Positions 12,734-36,731 of a DNA stretch of 64,000 nt are shown piece by piece. Within the stretch, counting starts at the first letter, position 1, and each line of letters begins with the position of its first letter. Under the pieces are notes generated by a model. It was not told the origin of the DNA and did not search any database. It saw only the letters and a program-made list of their open reading frames with translations. This DNA comes from Metridium senile. Lineage: Eukaryota > Cnidaria > Anthozoa > Actiniaria > Metridiidae. The stretch covers positions 10,348,331 through 10,412,330 of the forward strand of contig OX459100.1 in assembly GCA_949775045.1 (NCBI GenBank), written 5' to 3'. The position numbers were made by a program, and so were the translations under genes.

Positions 12734-12739
12734 TTTATT
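12734..12739 (-). terminator. Candidate PIGM polyadenylation signal (AATAAA)
   Basis: On the minus strand AATAAA occurs about 110 bp past the PIGM stop codon. In AT-rich DNA such hexamers are frequent, so this rests mainly on position. Confidence 0.35.
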
Positions 12740-12848
12740 TTATACTACAAAATATAACAGTTGTGATCACATTTTAATATATTAAGGATAAAAATGTGTA
12801 CCAAGGAATACCAAGGATAGGTCTCACATCTAAGAAAACAGATTCTAT

Positions 12849-15800
12849 TTAAGAAGTTTTGCTTTTTACTGAGTTAGGGTTTCTGTAGTTCTTGAGGATT
12901 TCAACTAGAATCCATACATTGACAAAGAAAAATACCAGACTTGATAACCATATGTATAAGAAGGTGTTGTAGCCTTCAAATTCCAGATAGTAAGCAAACA
13001 TTAGCCACATTGCCTGTAAACAAAACATGCAAAAGATATCATATGAGTGATAAATAAAAAGATTGATTGGCTGACTAAAGAACTGACCAAATGACTGATG
13101 AAAGAAATGAATGACTGAATGAAAAAATGAATACATGAATGAATGAATACATGAATACATGAATGAATAAATACATGAATGAATTAATACATGAATGAAT
13201 AAATACATGAATGAATGAATACATGAATGAATGAATACATGAATGAATGAATACATGGATGAATGATCAATTGATTGATTGCTTTATTGATTGATTGATT
13301 GAGTGATTGAGTGATTGAAAAATTGATTGACTGATTGATTGATTGATTGACTGATTGTAAAGTTTCAACCTTTTAATTAAAGGGATCCTCCACTAAAAAT
13401 GAACTTGAACTTATATGGTGATAAAAATTATGCTGATTTCAAATATATATCAAAAATTTTCATCAGACGATTTTTCGCGAGGAAAACAACAGTTTAAAAT
13501 GTAAGAAAAAATATTTTTGGGATCCCTGTGGCACCTTCTGATGACGTCATGTTGTTCCCAATGATCCAAAAAGAAAGCTTTCTTTTCACTGTAAAGTTAG
13601 AAAATGAAATAAAAACTTTTGTTCTTTGCTCAACTTTGCAAAGTCTCCAGACTTTTGGACAGAAAAATTTAAAACCGATTGAAAGAATAGGATTAGGCAG
13701 AACCATTTTCGCACGATCTTTATAGTTATATTCATATATTTTTCGTCATCAGAAGGTGCCACAGGGATCCCAACAATATTTTTTCTCACAATTTAAACCT
13801 TTTTTTTTCGCGCAAAAAATCGGCTGATGAACATTTTTGATATATATTTGAAATCAGCATAATTTTTATCATCATATAAGTTCAAGTTCATTTTTGGTGG
13901 AGGATCCCTTTAAATTAGCAAATAAATGTACCTAATATCTGTCTAAATTCTGCCTTGATCTTAAATACCGGTAATAAACATTATGTTGGTATATTGATGC
14001 AAGACTCACCTGAGAAGCAAACCAAGCTCCAATCATAATAACAGCTTTCTTGAAAGAGATTGCTATTTGTGGGACCACCAGTGGAAGAAGACAGAGATAC
14101 CAGAGAAAGTACTACACACAAAAGATTGTAATATGAGTTGCCTTGTCTAACATTGATGGTATGTCAGTTGGTAGGTTTAGCTGTTTTAATACACATAGTT
14201 TTAGTTCATGCTTGTTTAGCTGCTCATTATTTTATTAGCTTGTTAGTGATTTGTGTCTGTTTGCTTATCCATCAATCCAGTTGCTTGTCTACTTATTTCT
14301 TAGTTCAATGTTGTATTATATATATGCTATTTTGTTTGTATAGAAACGTCTGATACTTTCAAGTTTTCAAGTCAGAGACAAAACGTAAAAAATTAATAAT
14401 AATGAATCCTGACTGCAATTTCAGAATTGTTTGTATAATCTAGTTCTATTTATATGTGGTTGATAACAAGATTCTCAACTGTCACATTGTTTTGCAGTAT
14501 TTGGACATTAAATTAGAGACTTTTCTTCCTTCAACCACCTACCTGAGATGTACAGACTTTGTTGAATGTTACAAAGGCAAAGGTCTGTATAAAACAGCAG
14601 AAACTAATATCCCTGTAATGTTTGAAGGCAAAACCAACTGTCAATGTCAACTGAGGCACAAATGACATTAAACCAATGATTTTAGACCAAGCGGAATCTT
14701 GTGTTAGATACAACATGTAGAAGTACACTGAGAAGTTGTGCTTTGGGTCAGTTCTTGTCACATGGTATAAATATGTATGTTCGAGAAATTCAAAGCCAAA
14801 TCTGAAATAAAAAAAGAAAGGAAGATACAAGCCAAGATCTATATGAGAATAACAAATATATGTATCAAATTACAGAAAAGAAGAATTTACTGAATTGAAA
14901 TATAGAGGGATGAATGCAAGGGTACACTTATGGCTGGAAGGAGTGAAACATATAGAATACATATCAGGAGCGGATCTAGCTAGGGGGTGTCCCTATAGTG
15001 GCAAGGGACACCCCCTAGCACAAAAAATTACCCCTAGTTTATTTAAGACATTTAGGGACCAGACAACAACTAAAACCTTAAGAGCCCTTCATTTGCAATT
15101 GGGACACCCCCTAACAAATTTCTGGATACGCTCCTGCATATTGCAACAATGTAAAATGACTTGTTATAGCATAGCATACAATGAATTCAAATGGAAATAG
15201 CATGAAGTGAATTTAAATGGAATCAAATGATAATTGAAAAGGAAATGGGAAGGAATGAAATGGGCCAAATAGAATTGAAAGGGATGAAACAAGATTTAGA
15301 AATTGTTTTATCATTTGGAATGCAAGGGAGTGAAATGGAATAGATGGGAATGGAACCATAGAAAAAATACTACTAAATGTTACTTCATGTTAATTTACCT
15401 GTAATATAGAAGTGATGTCACACCTCCAATTGTTAGAATAAACCCAAATACCAGCTTAATTCTTGAGGTATGCAACACATAACCAATAAGCCTGACCAGC
15501 AACTCTTTGGCATTACCAGGAAAAGTCTTATCAAAGGTCGCACCAATAAACAAAAACAATGGCAGACTGTACATGATTGGGAAGATTTTAAAATGCACAG
15601 CTAAGGCAAGGAAAACAGCTGTTAACAATGGCCTGTTTTTTAAAGCTGCATACAAAGTAGCAAGCACAAGGAATGCCATAACAGATTCTGCATTTCCCCT
15701 TGATGAAATAGTAGCAGCAACTGGGTTGAACAGCCAAAAACACGCACTCAAAACAGAAGTCTTTTCGTGGAAACCTCGCGCGATTTGAATCCTGTATAGT

Positions 15801-16102
15801 AGATAACCAGTGAGCACATCAAAGAGAAGAAACAGCACTTTTCCAAAGGCTCCATGAAGAGAGATATTTGGTGTTAGGACAAGAGCTAAGAGTGGAGTGT
15901 AGCGATAAGTTGCACGTTCGTAGGGCGACCCGCCATTATAAACACTTCTAGCTGCATCGGTAAAAACATGATAATCAATGTCTGTGTATTTGACCAGCAT
16001 AGTCTTATCTTGCCATTCACCGTATACTATCAGTATAACACGAAATAAAACAGCTACATGACACAAATAAAAGATGGAAATACTGCTCCTTTCAGCCGCC
16101 AT
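12849..16102 (-). CDS. PIGM: GPI alpha-1,4-mannosyltransferase I (PIG-M), four exons
   Basis: Multi-pass ER-membrane enzyme that adds the first mannose to the GPI-anchor precursor from dolichol-phosphate-mannose, on the luminal side. Exons: 15399-16102, 14543-14801, 14010-14111 and 12849-13013. Phases agree and give 409 aa; human PIG-M is 423 aa and intronless in its coding region. The start is the ATG at 16102 ([13 protein letters not shown]). An open frame continues upstream, but that stretch is antisense to PNKP exon 1 and unlike the family. Key features: the DXD catalytic motif in [20 protein letters not shown], then [47 protein letters not shown], and the C-terminal [14 protein letters not shown] and [19 protein letters not shown], all in family order. 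Serial hydrophobic segments support a polytopic membrane protein. It is head-to-head with PNKP. Confidence 0.94.
13090..13360. repeat. (ATGA)n then (ATTG)n microsatellites
   Basis: ATGA/ATAC-type tetranucleotides to 13265 and GATT repeats to about 13356, in PIGM intron 3. Confidence 0.9.
13381..13909. mobile_element. TTAA-flanked foldback element, 529 bp
   Basis: Both ends read AGGGATCCTCCAC inward and are flanked by TTAA (13377-13380, 13910-13913). Arms of about 165 bp (13381-13545 and 13746-13909) are close complements. No transposase. TTAA duplications are known for piggyBac and Kolobok superfamilies. In PIGM intron 3. Confidence 0.8.
14965..15142. mobile_element. Short repeat element, copy 1 (AGGAGCGGATC ends)
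   Basis: Starts CAGGAGCGGATCTAG and ends CTGGATACGCTCCTG. Shares GAGCCCTTCATTTGCAATTG and a GACACC-rich end with 22728-22856. In PIGM intron 1. Confidence 0.65.
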
Positions 16103-16230
16103 TTTGATTTTTGATGTCTGAGTAAGGCCTGGATCGAGACTAGAGCACAGTGCCTTGTGTTGACCTAACGTCCAATATGGTGGACGAGTTGTGAGTTTTC
16201 CGAGTTTCGTTGGTTTTTCCTTGATTTTCA
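16103..16230. promoter_or_regulatory. Compact bidirectional promoter between PIGM and PNKP
   Basis: Only 128 bp separate the divergent start codons. The interval has a CCAAT box at 16172-16176 followed by ATGGTGGAC. The PIGM start codon sits in CAAAATGGCGGC, a YY1-like motif that matches the TISU consensus (SAASATGGCGGC, linked to very short 5' UTRs) at all but one position. Bidirectional function is inferred. Confidence 0.5.
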
Positions 16231-27546
<11,316 letters not shown>

Positions 27547-28864
27547 CAAATATATCAAGCATTAGTGTTAAACTTTTCCCTTAATCCATCAATTAGACAA
27601 TAATTAGGCATTTGATAAACAATTTGTAATACGTTATGAATAATAATTTAAAAAAAAAAAAACTATTTTACAACCATCACTCTCCGTCGGGGCTCTTCCG
27701 TGTGGTTCACTCACACTCACTACCACTACATTCCATATTTCAGTACAACACACAACTCTGCTCACATGTTGATTTTGGCGGAGGGAGGAAAACCAGATAA
27801 CTCTGAATTTCTAGGAATGTTTGAATTAGATGAAATGGATTCTCAGTTTACAATTTACGTATTTCATAACAATCAGTGCGTACTTGCAGAATTAATAAAC
27901 GATAAATGCATTGAAAACGGCCAACTGATTTTCTCTTCACTAGTAAATACCCATTCTTTGGATAAATAAAATCCTTGAAAAAGTTATATTTGCCAATTGA
28001 ATTTTCGGAGAAAAAGCTTGCTCTAATAAATAACTTTTTCAACAAATAAAAAATTTAGAAGTTAAAATTTGATAGAGTAATAAATTGAACATCAAGATTT
28101 GCAAACTGAAGCTAGTTTTAAGAGTGACACAACACAATCTTTTTTTCCTTTAAAACAATTTATTCCTTCACATTAATTATCAAATATTTATTATTACATT
28201 ATTATCAAAAGTATTTATCACCACTTTTTTTTACTTTAGCAAAACCATTTTATTTAAGAAACTATTTTTTTACCAAATTCGTTTATATAGTATTGGATAT
28301 GAGAAAATCTCGACACAAAGTCAAATTTGGTCAGTGTATGCGTTCGCTAGTTTTTCGCTTGAAAATATCGTTAAATTTACAATAACCTTTGTTTCCACAC
28401 AATTTAACGATTCTGAAAAGTTTAAAATTAACTTGAGTATGAATTTAGTTAAGTTTCTAACTAAATTTAGTCAATTTGTTTGACAATGATGGCGGCCATT
28501 TTGAAGGACACAAATCCAACATGGCGGCGAATGAGTTCTTATTTCAAAGTGAAATAAGAAAGATTTATAAACCTTACTATACCAAAATTGTATTATCACA
28601 AGTCCTAATACATGGTCCGTATTTTTAAAATATTAGTGCTAATTTAACCTATAGAGTTAATCCTGGGTTAGTGCTAATCTTGGTTTAACCCTTACCAAAA
28701 CCTATAGAGTTAATCCTGGGTTAGTGCTAATCCTGGTTTAACTCTTAATACAATTAAACCTATAGTTTAGCACTGTGCCTTTCGGGCTTCATCAAGCCAT
28801 GTTTTACCTTCACCAAGAGAAATAAGGTTTATCGTTCATTCACAATTATTCTACGCTGTTTTTA
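27547..28864. other. Intergenic region between convergent PNKP and ANO10
   Basis: No gene. Holds an A-run near 27647-27661, the SINE relic at 27735-27802, and two copies of CCTATAGAGTTAATCCTGGG with TTAGTGCTAATC at about 28648-28740. Confidence 0.6.
27735..27802. mobile_element. SINE-body relic, second copy
   Basis: AACTCTGCTCACATGTTGAT then GCGGAGGGAGGAAAACCAGA, matching 23380-23430. Confidence 0.5.
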
Positions 28865-28930
28865 TTAGTAGATCGTAGTCTCTTTTGGCGTTCCTACTGT
28901 TTGACGACGAGGGGTGCGGCTTTGATTTCC
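28865..28930 (-). other. ANO10: Candidate terminal exon of ANO10
   Basis: A strong 3' splice site (TTCTTGTTTCAG) precedes a phase-0 reading frame of 21 residues ending in TAA, beginning [12 protein letters not shown] and ending KETTIY. The exon 12 donor is also phase 0. The stop codon overlaps an AATAAA signal (28861-28866, minus). The resulting length fits ANO10, but the intron is 3.9 kb and the tail is not conserved enough to prove the join. Confidence 0.5.
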
Positions 28931-31900
28931 CTGAAACAAGAATCAATTTTATTAAACTAGCGAGTAAACTAGTATAGGCTGTGTCGGTGTTTGATATCAA
29001 CGATGGGTAATATAAATGGAAACTAGTATAGGCTGCGTCGGTTTTTGATATAAACAATAGGTAATATAAATGTAAACTAGTATAGGCTGCGTCGGTGTTT
29101 GATATAAACAATAGGTAATATAAATAGAAACTAGCGAGTAAACTAGTATAGGCTGCGTCGGTGTTTGATATAAACGATAGGTAATACAAATGGAAACTAG
29201 CGAGTAAATTAGTATAGGCTGCGTCGGTGTTTGATATAAACGATAGGTAATACAAATGGAAACTAGCGAGTAAACTAGTATAGGCTGCGTCGGTGTTTGA
29301 TATAAACGATAGGTAATACAAATGGAAACTAGCGAGTAAATTAGTATAGGCTGCGTCGGTGTTTGATATAAACGATAGGTAATATAAATGGAAACTAGCG
29401 AGTAAACTAGTATAGGCTGCGTCGGTGTTTGATATAAACGATAGGTAATATAAATGGAAACTAGCGAGTAAACTAGTATAGGCTGCGTCGGTGTTTGATA
29501 TAAACAATAGGTAATATAAATGGAAACTAGCGAGTAAACTAGTATAGGCTGCGTCGGTGTTTGATATAAACAATAGGTAATATAAATGGAAACTAGCGAG
29601 TAAACTAGTATAGGCTGCGTCGGTGTTTGATATAAACAATAGGTAATATAAATGGAAACTAGCGAGTAAACTAGTATAGGCTGTGTCGGTGTTTGATATA
29701 AACGATAGGTAATATAATGACATTTGTAACACCGTAAAAAATGTTGACTTAACTTTACTGACGTTTCGAGCTCGAAGACTCGCTCGTTCGTTTTTTTGAT
29801 ACTGCACAACTCGTGAATAAAAACCGTACGCGCGCACTTTCCATGAAGTATTCTCTATATATTACCTATCAATTTTATTAATGATTATTTGACATAGTTT
29901 TCAGACTTATTCTTTGGCATATGATACACTAGAGCAGATTTCGTAGGACTTTCGGCTTTTATCGCACGGCGGCCATGTTTATTCCCATGAGAGCGAAAAC
30001 GTTCTGAAACGAATGAAAACGAGGGCAAGGGAAACCAAGGGATTCAAAATCAATATGGCGGTCTGTGGTAAAAGCCAATGAAAAGCTCACGGCACGAACG
30101 CGGTCAAGGCACGGCAAAATATTCTAGAAACGTCGCGGCAAGGCACGCACACGGCACTAAACTTTTCACAGTCACACGAAATCTGCTGAAATAATTACTA
30201 TAGTGATGATGACGACGAAGCTGATGATGATGATATTGGTTGAGATGATGGTGATAATGTTGGTGGTAACACGTGATCTTCCTGCCAATCAAATACCACG
30301 TGATTTCAACGTATGTAGCGTCAGTACTCTCTCTTGACCAATCACATTGCTTATCCTACCTAACTAGGCATCGTCTGCCTTTTTGTCCAATCACAATGCT
30401 CATATTCTAACCAATCAGAAAGTAGATACAGTAACGGTTTTTTTTAGGCCATATAAAAAGCGTCGACGCGCAAACTTTAATTATTATTCGCACGAAACTC
30501 TGATTGTAACACTAGCATTGAACACCCTAGCATCAGCTGAGAAAAAAAGATGGTTTCACTGGACAAATTCACACGCAAAACTACCACCACTCGTCGCAGT
30601 AACAGAAGAACACGATCCGCCCCGCGAAGAATAACAAGAGTTAATCGAGGGTCTATTATTAACTCTGGAATAACCAACGGACATACAAGGCGACCACGAT
30701 ACAGACCAACTACAAACATAGTCCAAGGAATAAGAGAATTTGTCGAGATGAACAGAGAAGACGGCAACAACATGGTGGTACGCATTGGGAAGGAGATTAT
30801 GTTCGCAAGACGCATCCGTGGATTGTAAGAATGAAAAAGATTCAACGAAAACTTTGAGTTGTTTGTGACTTTGTACCTGGAATGACAATTTTGATTTTTT
30901 TTACGCTGATTTTTTTACTTTGAAAGAGCTGAATTCAAGTGTTGTTGATGTTGTTGTGTCTTCAAGATAAAGTTATTTGAAAGAACTACGTACGAAACAC
31001 AAACTTCACTTTTTCGCTGCTTTTTTGACTTCAACAAAAAGTGACTATGAAAGAGCTGCGATCCGCAACTCCGAATTCAAGTGAATTTGTTAATGCTGTT
31101 GTGTCTTCAAAAGAACTAGCTACAATCTTGACTATTTGGCTGCTTTTCAACAATATAATCTTAGTAACTATTTGAAGAACCAAAACTTAAAAACTATTTG
31201 AAGAACAACGTCTATTTGTAATTTTTGTGTTAAGTTGTCGAATAGTTAAACCTTTTTATTCATGTTACAGTTTTAAGAAATGTTTTAACAAACCGAGTTG
31301 TAAACTAACGATTTTCACACATGAGCTTGTAAGAGCAAAAGAGACGCGAAATAAACAAAGGAGGTAAAATTAGCGGTTGTCTTTTGTATCGACTTGAAGC
31401 GAGCCGCATTGCTCAATGACGCGCTGCAACGCTACATGCGTTGAAATGACTGACTCAAGAAAACCTCTGTGTTTCAAAGAAATGCGCGATTTTGAAATGA
31501 CTGACTCAAGAAACCTCAGTGTTCAAAGACTTCAAAGAAAAACGAGCGATTTTGAAATGACTGACTCAAGAAACCCCCGTGTTTCAAAGAAATGTACAAT
31601 TTTGATATGGCTGACTCAAGAAAACCTCCGCGTTTCAAAGAAATGCACAATTTTGAAATGACTGACTCAAGAAACCTCTGTATTTCAAAAAAATGCGCAA
31701 TTTTGAAATGACTTACTCAAGAAAACCTCAGCAGGGCTGCAAATAAGCGCCAGTCATCGGACAAATGTCCGATAAAAGCGGTATTTGACTGGTAAATGAC
31801 CGCTTCTGGTCGGACATTTGACCGATCAAATTTCGCTTAAAATAGTATGAATAAGGTATTTCTTTCTTTCTTTTTTATTATGTTCACTTAAAATTAATAT

Positions 31901-34900
31901 TTTTGTCCGACCAGACTGGGTTTTTGACAGGTCAAACTTGCCCCTGGCCTGACAAATGACCAGCTTATAGAGAAAATTATTTGCAGCCCTGCCTCAGTGT
32001 TCAAAGACTTCAAAGAAAAACGAGCAATTTTGAAATGACTGACTCAAGTAAACCTCCGTGTTTCAAAGAAATGCGCGATTTTGAAATGACTGACTCAAGA
32101 AACCCCCGTGTTTCAAAGAAATGCACAATTTTGATATGGCTGACTCAAGAAACCCCCGTGTTTCAAAGAAATGCACAATTTTGAAATGACTGACTCAAGT
32201 AAACCGCCGCGTTTCAAAGAAATGCGTAATTTTGAAATGGCTGACTCAAGAAAAACTCCGTGTTTCAAAGAAATGCAAAGCAAACGAAACTAAAAAAAAA
32301 GCAAGTTTGCGTTTTCGAATCGTCTCAGCGTTTTCATGAAGACGGAATATTTTTGTGCATTTAAAAAATGATAACGGTTGCGTATAGATGACGCGAAGCG
32401 GAGGATAGTGTATGCGGTAGGCTGTGTCGCTGTTATGTTTGTGGTATAGCTTATATTTTAAATTTACATCGTTTCGGCGTTTAGTATAAATCAGTTGCAG
32501 CTATAGTTCATACTTTGTATCAGATTCAGATTTCTGTGCCATACTTGGTATAATTCCTCCCCATTTCATGACTGCCTTTATTTGCGCTGGAGCATGGGAT
32601 TCACATATTAGAGCAAGTAGACAAACAACTGCTTCTCAGTCTTAATATTTTTATACCGACGTTGCCGAGGATCGAACCACTATATAGCCTAACTCTAAAC
32701 CTACCCGTCCAATCTATCATGCATATTTCGCTGGCAGAAGCACATTTCTACCATGATCAGTACCTATTTGCTACTATCGTACCGAGAAAGAACCGATTTC
32801 TGACCATGTACCCATGAAACGGGTACATAGAAAAAAATGGTTTCTTGATATATTTACCTTGATGGATAGTCTCTTTTGGTAGTCTTGTTTTGCCATTTCG
32901 TTTTGTACCCATTGTGGAACATCAGGAATGACAAGGGCAAGAACGAACTTTGCCCCCAATAAGAAATGCTACAAAAAAAGTAAAAAGACAAGAAAGTTTT
33001 TGGACTATATCTATATCATAATCGTGCATCATCGCCATCATTGGCATATCATCATCGCGACCTCAGTCCATCATCATCATCCATTTTCACCATTTACTTC
33101 ATGCGGCATTATCATCATTATCACATCACTATCGTCATTACCACCATAATGGAACAACTTCATAACCATCATCATCGCTATGATCATCACCAGACTTCAT
33201 CAACATGCATTATCGTTACCATTATTATCATCATATTATCATCATCACATCATTATCGTCATTACCACCATCACACATCAACATCACAAAGAAATGCGCA
33301 TCATCCCACACTATCGTTATTATCACCAACATCACTATCATCATCGTCATTACCACCCTAATTTAAAATCGTCATCACGTATAATCGTCATCGTAATTAT
33401 CATATATCATCGTCATCACTATCATCATTCATACCTCTATTGCTACAAAGAGCAGTACAGCATTGACAGGAGTCATCTCGGGTAGCCAGTTAGCACTGTT
33501 TGCAGCCATCCCAATCAAGGCACAGTTAGTCAGAACAGCAATGACACTCATCATTTCAAACGCTGCCTATCGAGTAAAACATACAATCATTATTATCATC
33601 ATCAGCATCATAACAATCATCAGCATTATTTAATCATTATTATTAAATACAATCAGCATCAACATTGGCATATAATCCGATCGTCATTATTTAAGCTTTA
33701 ATGTTATCATATATATAAATGTATGTACATATATACATTTAATATAATATTCAAAAGAGTGGCTTTTGAACAAATTTTGATAGAAAAAGAGAAGACACGT
33801 ATTTCACGACGTTTCGATGTAATCATCTTAATGTAATATTCAAATTTTATCGAATAAACCTCACTTGAAAATGATGTCAGCGACATCGAAACGTCGTGAA
33901 ATAAGTGTTTTTATCTTTTTCTCTCAAAATTATTAATATTGTTATTTTTAATAGTTTTGCATATGTATATATTGTTTAAGTTGTTTAAATTAAAAAATGA
34001 CCGCACCCGCAAGTATGACTAATCTAGGCAGGCGAGGTATCGCTGTTAAAATGTAATAATTAATTTTTTTCGTATTATTAACAGTCTTAGCCTTTGGAAA
34101 TGCGCCTTTTGTTAAATAGTACAGCGGTACTAGATAACGTTAAGGTATCAGGAGGGGTTGGGGACCTATACTGTCTCTACTCACGCAAACTCAAATTATG
34201 CGCAAGCTTTGTAAAATATTCCAGTAAAAGTATATATTTTTTGAAAGCTGAATAAATGTAGTTTTTGAAAATTAATTCAAAATTTTCATTATTTAAAACG
34301 ACAAAAAGATATTCCAGTTAAAGCGTGTTTTGACTGTACTTCGTTTGAAAAGACGAAAGCGCTCTAGTTTCCTTGCAATTCAATGGTTTGATTTCAAACT
34401 TTGCACAAATATAAATCAAATCTGGAACCAAACAACGGTGCCAGCGATTTTTCATTTTCGTTTTCGTTGTTGAGATATTGCTTAGTTTGTACACTTATAC
34501 GTGATAAATTCAAAAATCGATATTTGAGACTCAATAGCGGCTGATCTGAAGCATGCAGTTATGAGAAATCGCAGACACCGTTTTAGAGATTGATTTATTA
34601 GGAGTCTGCTAACGTGATTTTTATTACTGAGACGGAAATCCTGACAGAGTTCGAGATTTTCAAACGAAGTACGGTCAAAACACGCTTTAGTCGAAATATC
34701 TTTTTGTCGTTTTAAATAATGAAAATTTTGAATTAATTTTCAAAAACTACATTTATTCAGCTTTCAAAAAATATATACTTTTACTGGAATATTTTACAAA
34801 GCTTGCGCATAACTTGAGTTTGCGTGAGTAGAGGTCCCCAACCCCTCCTGATACCTTAAACTAAAGTAATCAGGTCCAACATCTAGTGTAGAAAGAGCCA

Positions 34901-36440
34901 TTCCAAGTCACACGAATCTTACCTGCCAGGCTCCAATAGACGATGAAGGGATAGCAAAGGGTCTTTGGTAGATTCGACACATCTTGAAAGCATCTGTACG
35001 TATCTCGATGACGTTGTTCAACAGTGCCCAGAATGCTGCCATTGGATAGACTGACGAGAACAAGAACGTGTAACCAAACTGAAGGAACAATTCCAGATAG
35101 TCGGCAAATGTATCCTGGAAAATAAACAGTTACAATCAATAAAATACAAATGGAAACTAGCGAGTAAACTAGTATAGGCTGCGTCGGTGTTTGATATAAA
35201 TGATAGGTAATATAATGAAATTTGTAACACCGTAAAAAATGTTGACTAAACTTTACTGACGTTTCGAGCTTTAGCCCTTCGTTGGAGAGAAAGAGCTAAA
35301 GCTCGAAACCTCAGTAAAGTTAAGTCAACATTTTTTACGGTGTTACAAATTTCATTCTATTACCTATCAATAAATTACGGTGATAATGATGGTGGTGGTG
35401 GTAATAGCGATGATAAGAGTGACGATGCGGATGATTACAATAAAGATGATGCAAAGCAATAGTGATATATTATAATGATGGTAATGGTAGCCGGTAAGGA
35501 ATTAATGAATTTACAAACAGACTTATAAAGAAATGAACGAACGAATGAATGAATGGATGAACGAATGGATAAAGGAATGAATGGACGAACGAATGAATGG
35601 ACGAACGAATGAATGGACGAATGAATGAATGGATGAATACATGAGTGAACGAATAAATGAATTGATTAATGAACAAATGAATAGACGAACATGCATAAAT
35701 GAATGAATGCATGAACGAACAAATGAATGGATGAACGAATGCATGAACGAATGAATGAATGCATGTATCAATCAATGAATAGAACGAACGAACGAGTCAA
35801 GGAAGTTGATACAGAACTAACCACATAGACTTCTTGTTGTCCCTGTCGTTCAATCTGATCAGAGAGATCAGCCGACTTGACCACGATTTTCTTTCCTTCT
35901 TTGCTGACCGTAGTTACTCTACTTCTGAACATCATGTATGGGATTAGAGATTCAGTGATTTGCTGGATTACTTGGGACGTAATGAGAAGAGCTGCTAGAT
36001 GCTAAAACATACGAAAAAAAGATTAAAGAGAAGACATTAAACACGCGAAACAAAGTCTAATAGTCACCAAATCGAAACATCGTTTAGGATTGGTTTAAAA
36101 AACAATAGAGTTTTTCCAAAAAAATTCCCTAAACCTAAACAAACAATAGTGGTACTGTATTAGGGGGCCAACGAAAATGCAGCTTTCGACTGGTGCTGTA
36201 TTACTGCATCATGAGTAATATTGAGGGCCGTAAGTTACAAAACTGTTAAAGGTTATTATGTATCCCTCGTTAAATAAAGTTATTGTATTGTATTGTATCA
36301 TAACCACCACCATATTTTTGTCATCATCACAATATTTATTATATCCATCATCATCATCATCATCGATCATAACTATAATCATCATCACCAGAATTATTAT
36401 TATTATTATCAACAACATCATGATTATCATCACAATCATT

Positions 36441-36471
<31 letters not shown>

Positions 36472-36696
36472 CAATCATTATCATCATCATCATCATCACA
36501 ATCATTATCATCATCATCATCATCGATCATCATCATCATCAAAATCATTATCATCATCATCATCATCATCGATCATGACCATGACCATAATCACCATCAT
36601 CTTCTTTATCATCATCAACAGGATTTTTATTATCACAATTATCAGCAAAGGCATTATCATCAACAACATCATGATGATTATTATAATCATCATCAC

Positions 36697-36731
<35 letters not shown>

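Noticed and set aside
28851..29837. 328- and 270-codon repeat proteins on the minus strand
   Set aside because: Both come from the 66-bp satellite A; neither has family similarity.
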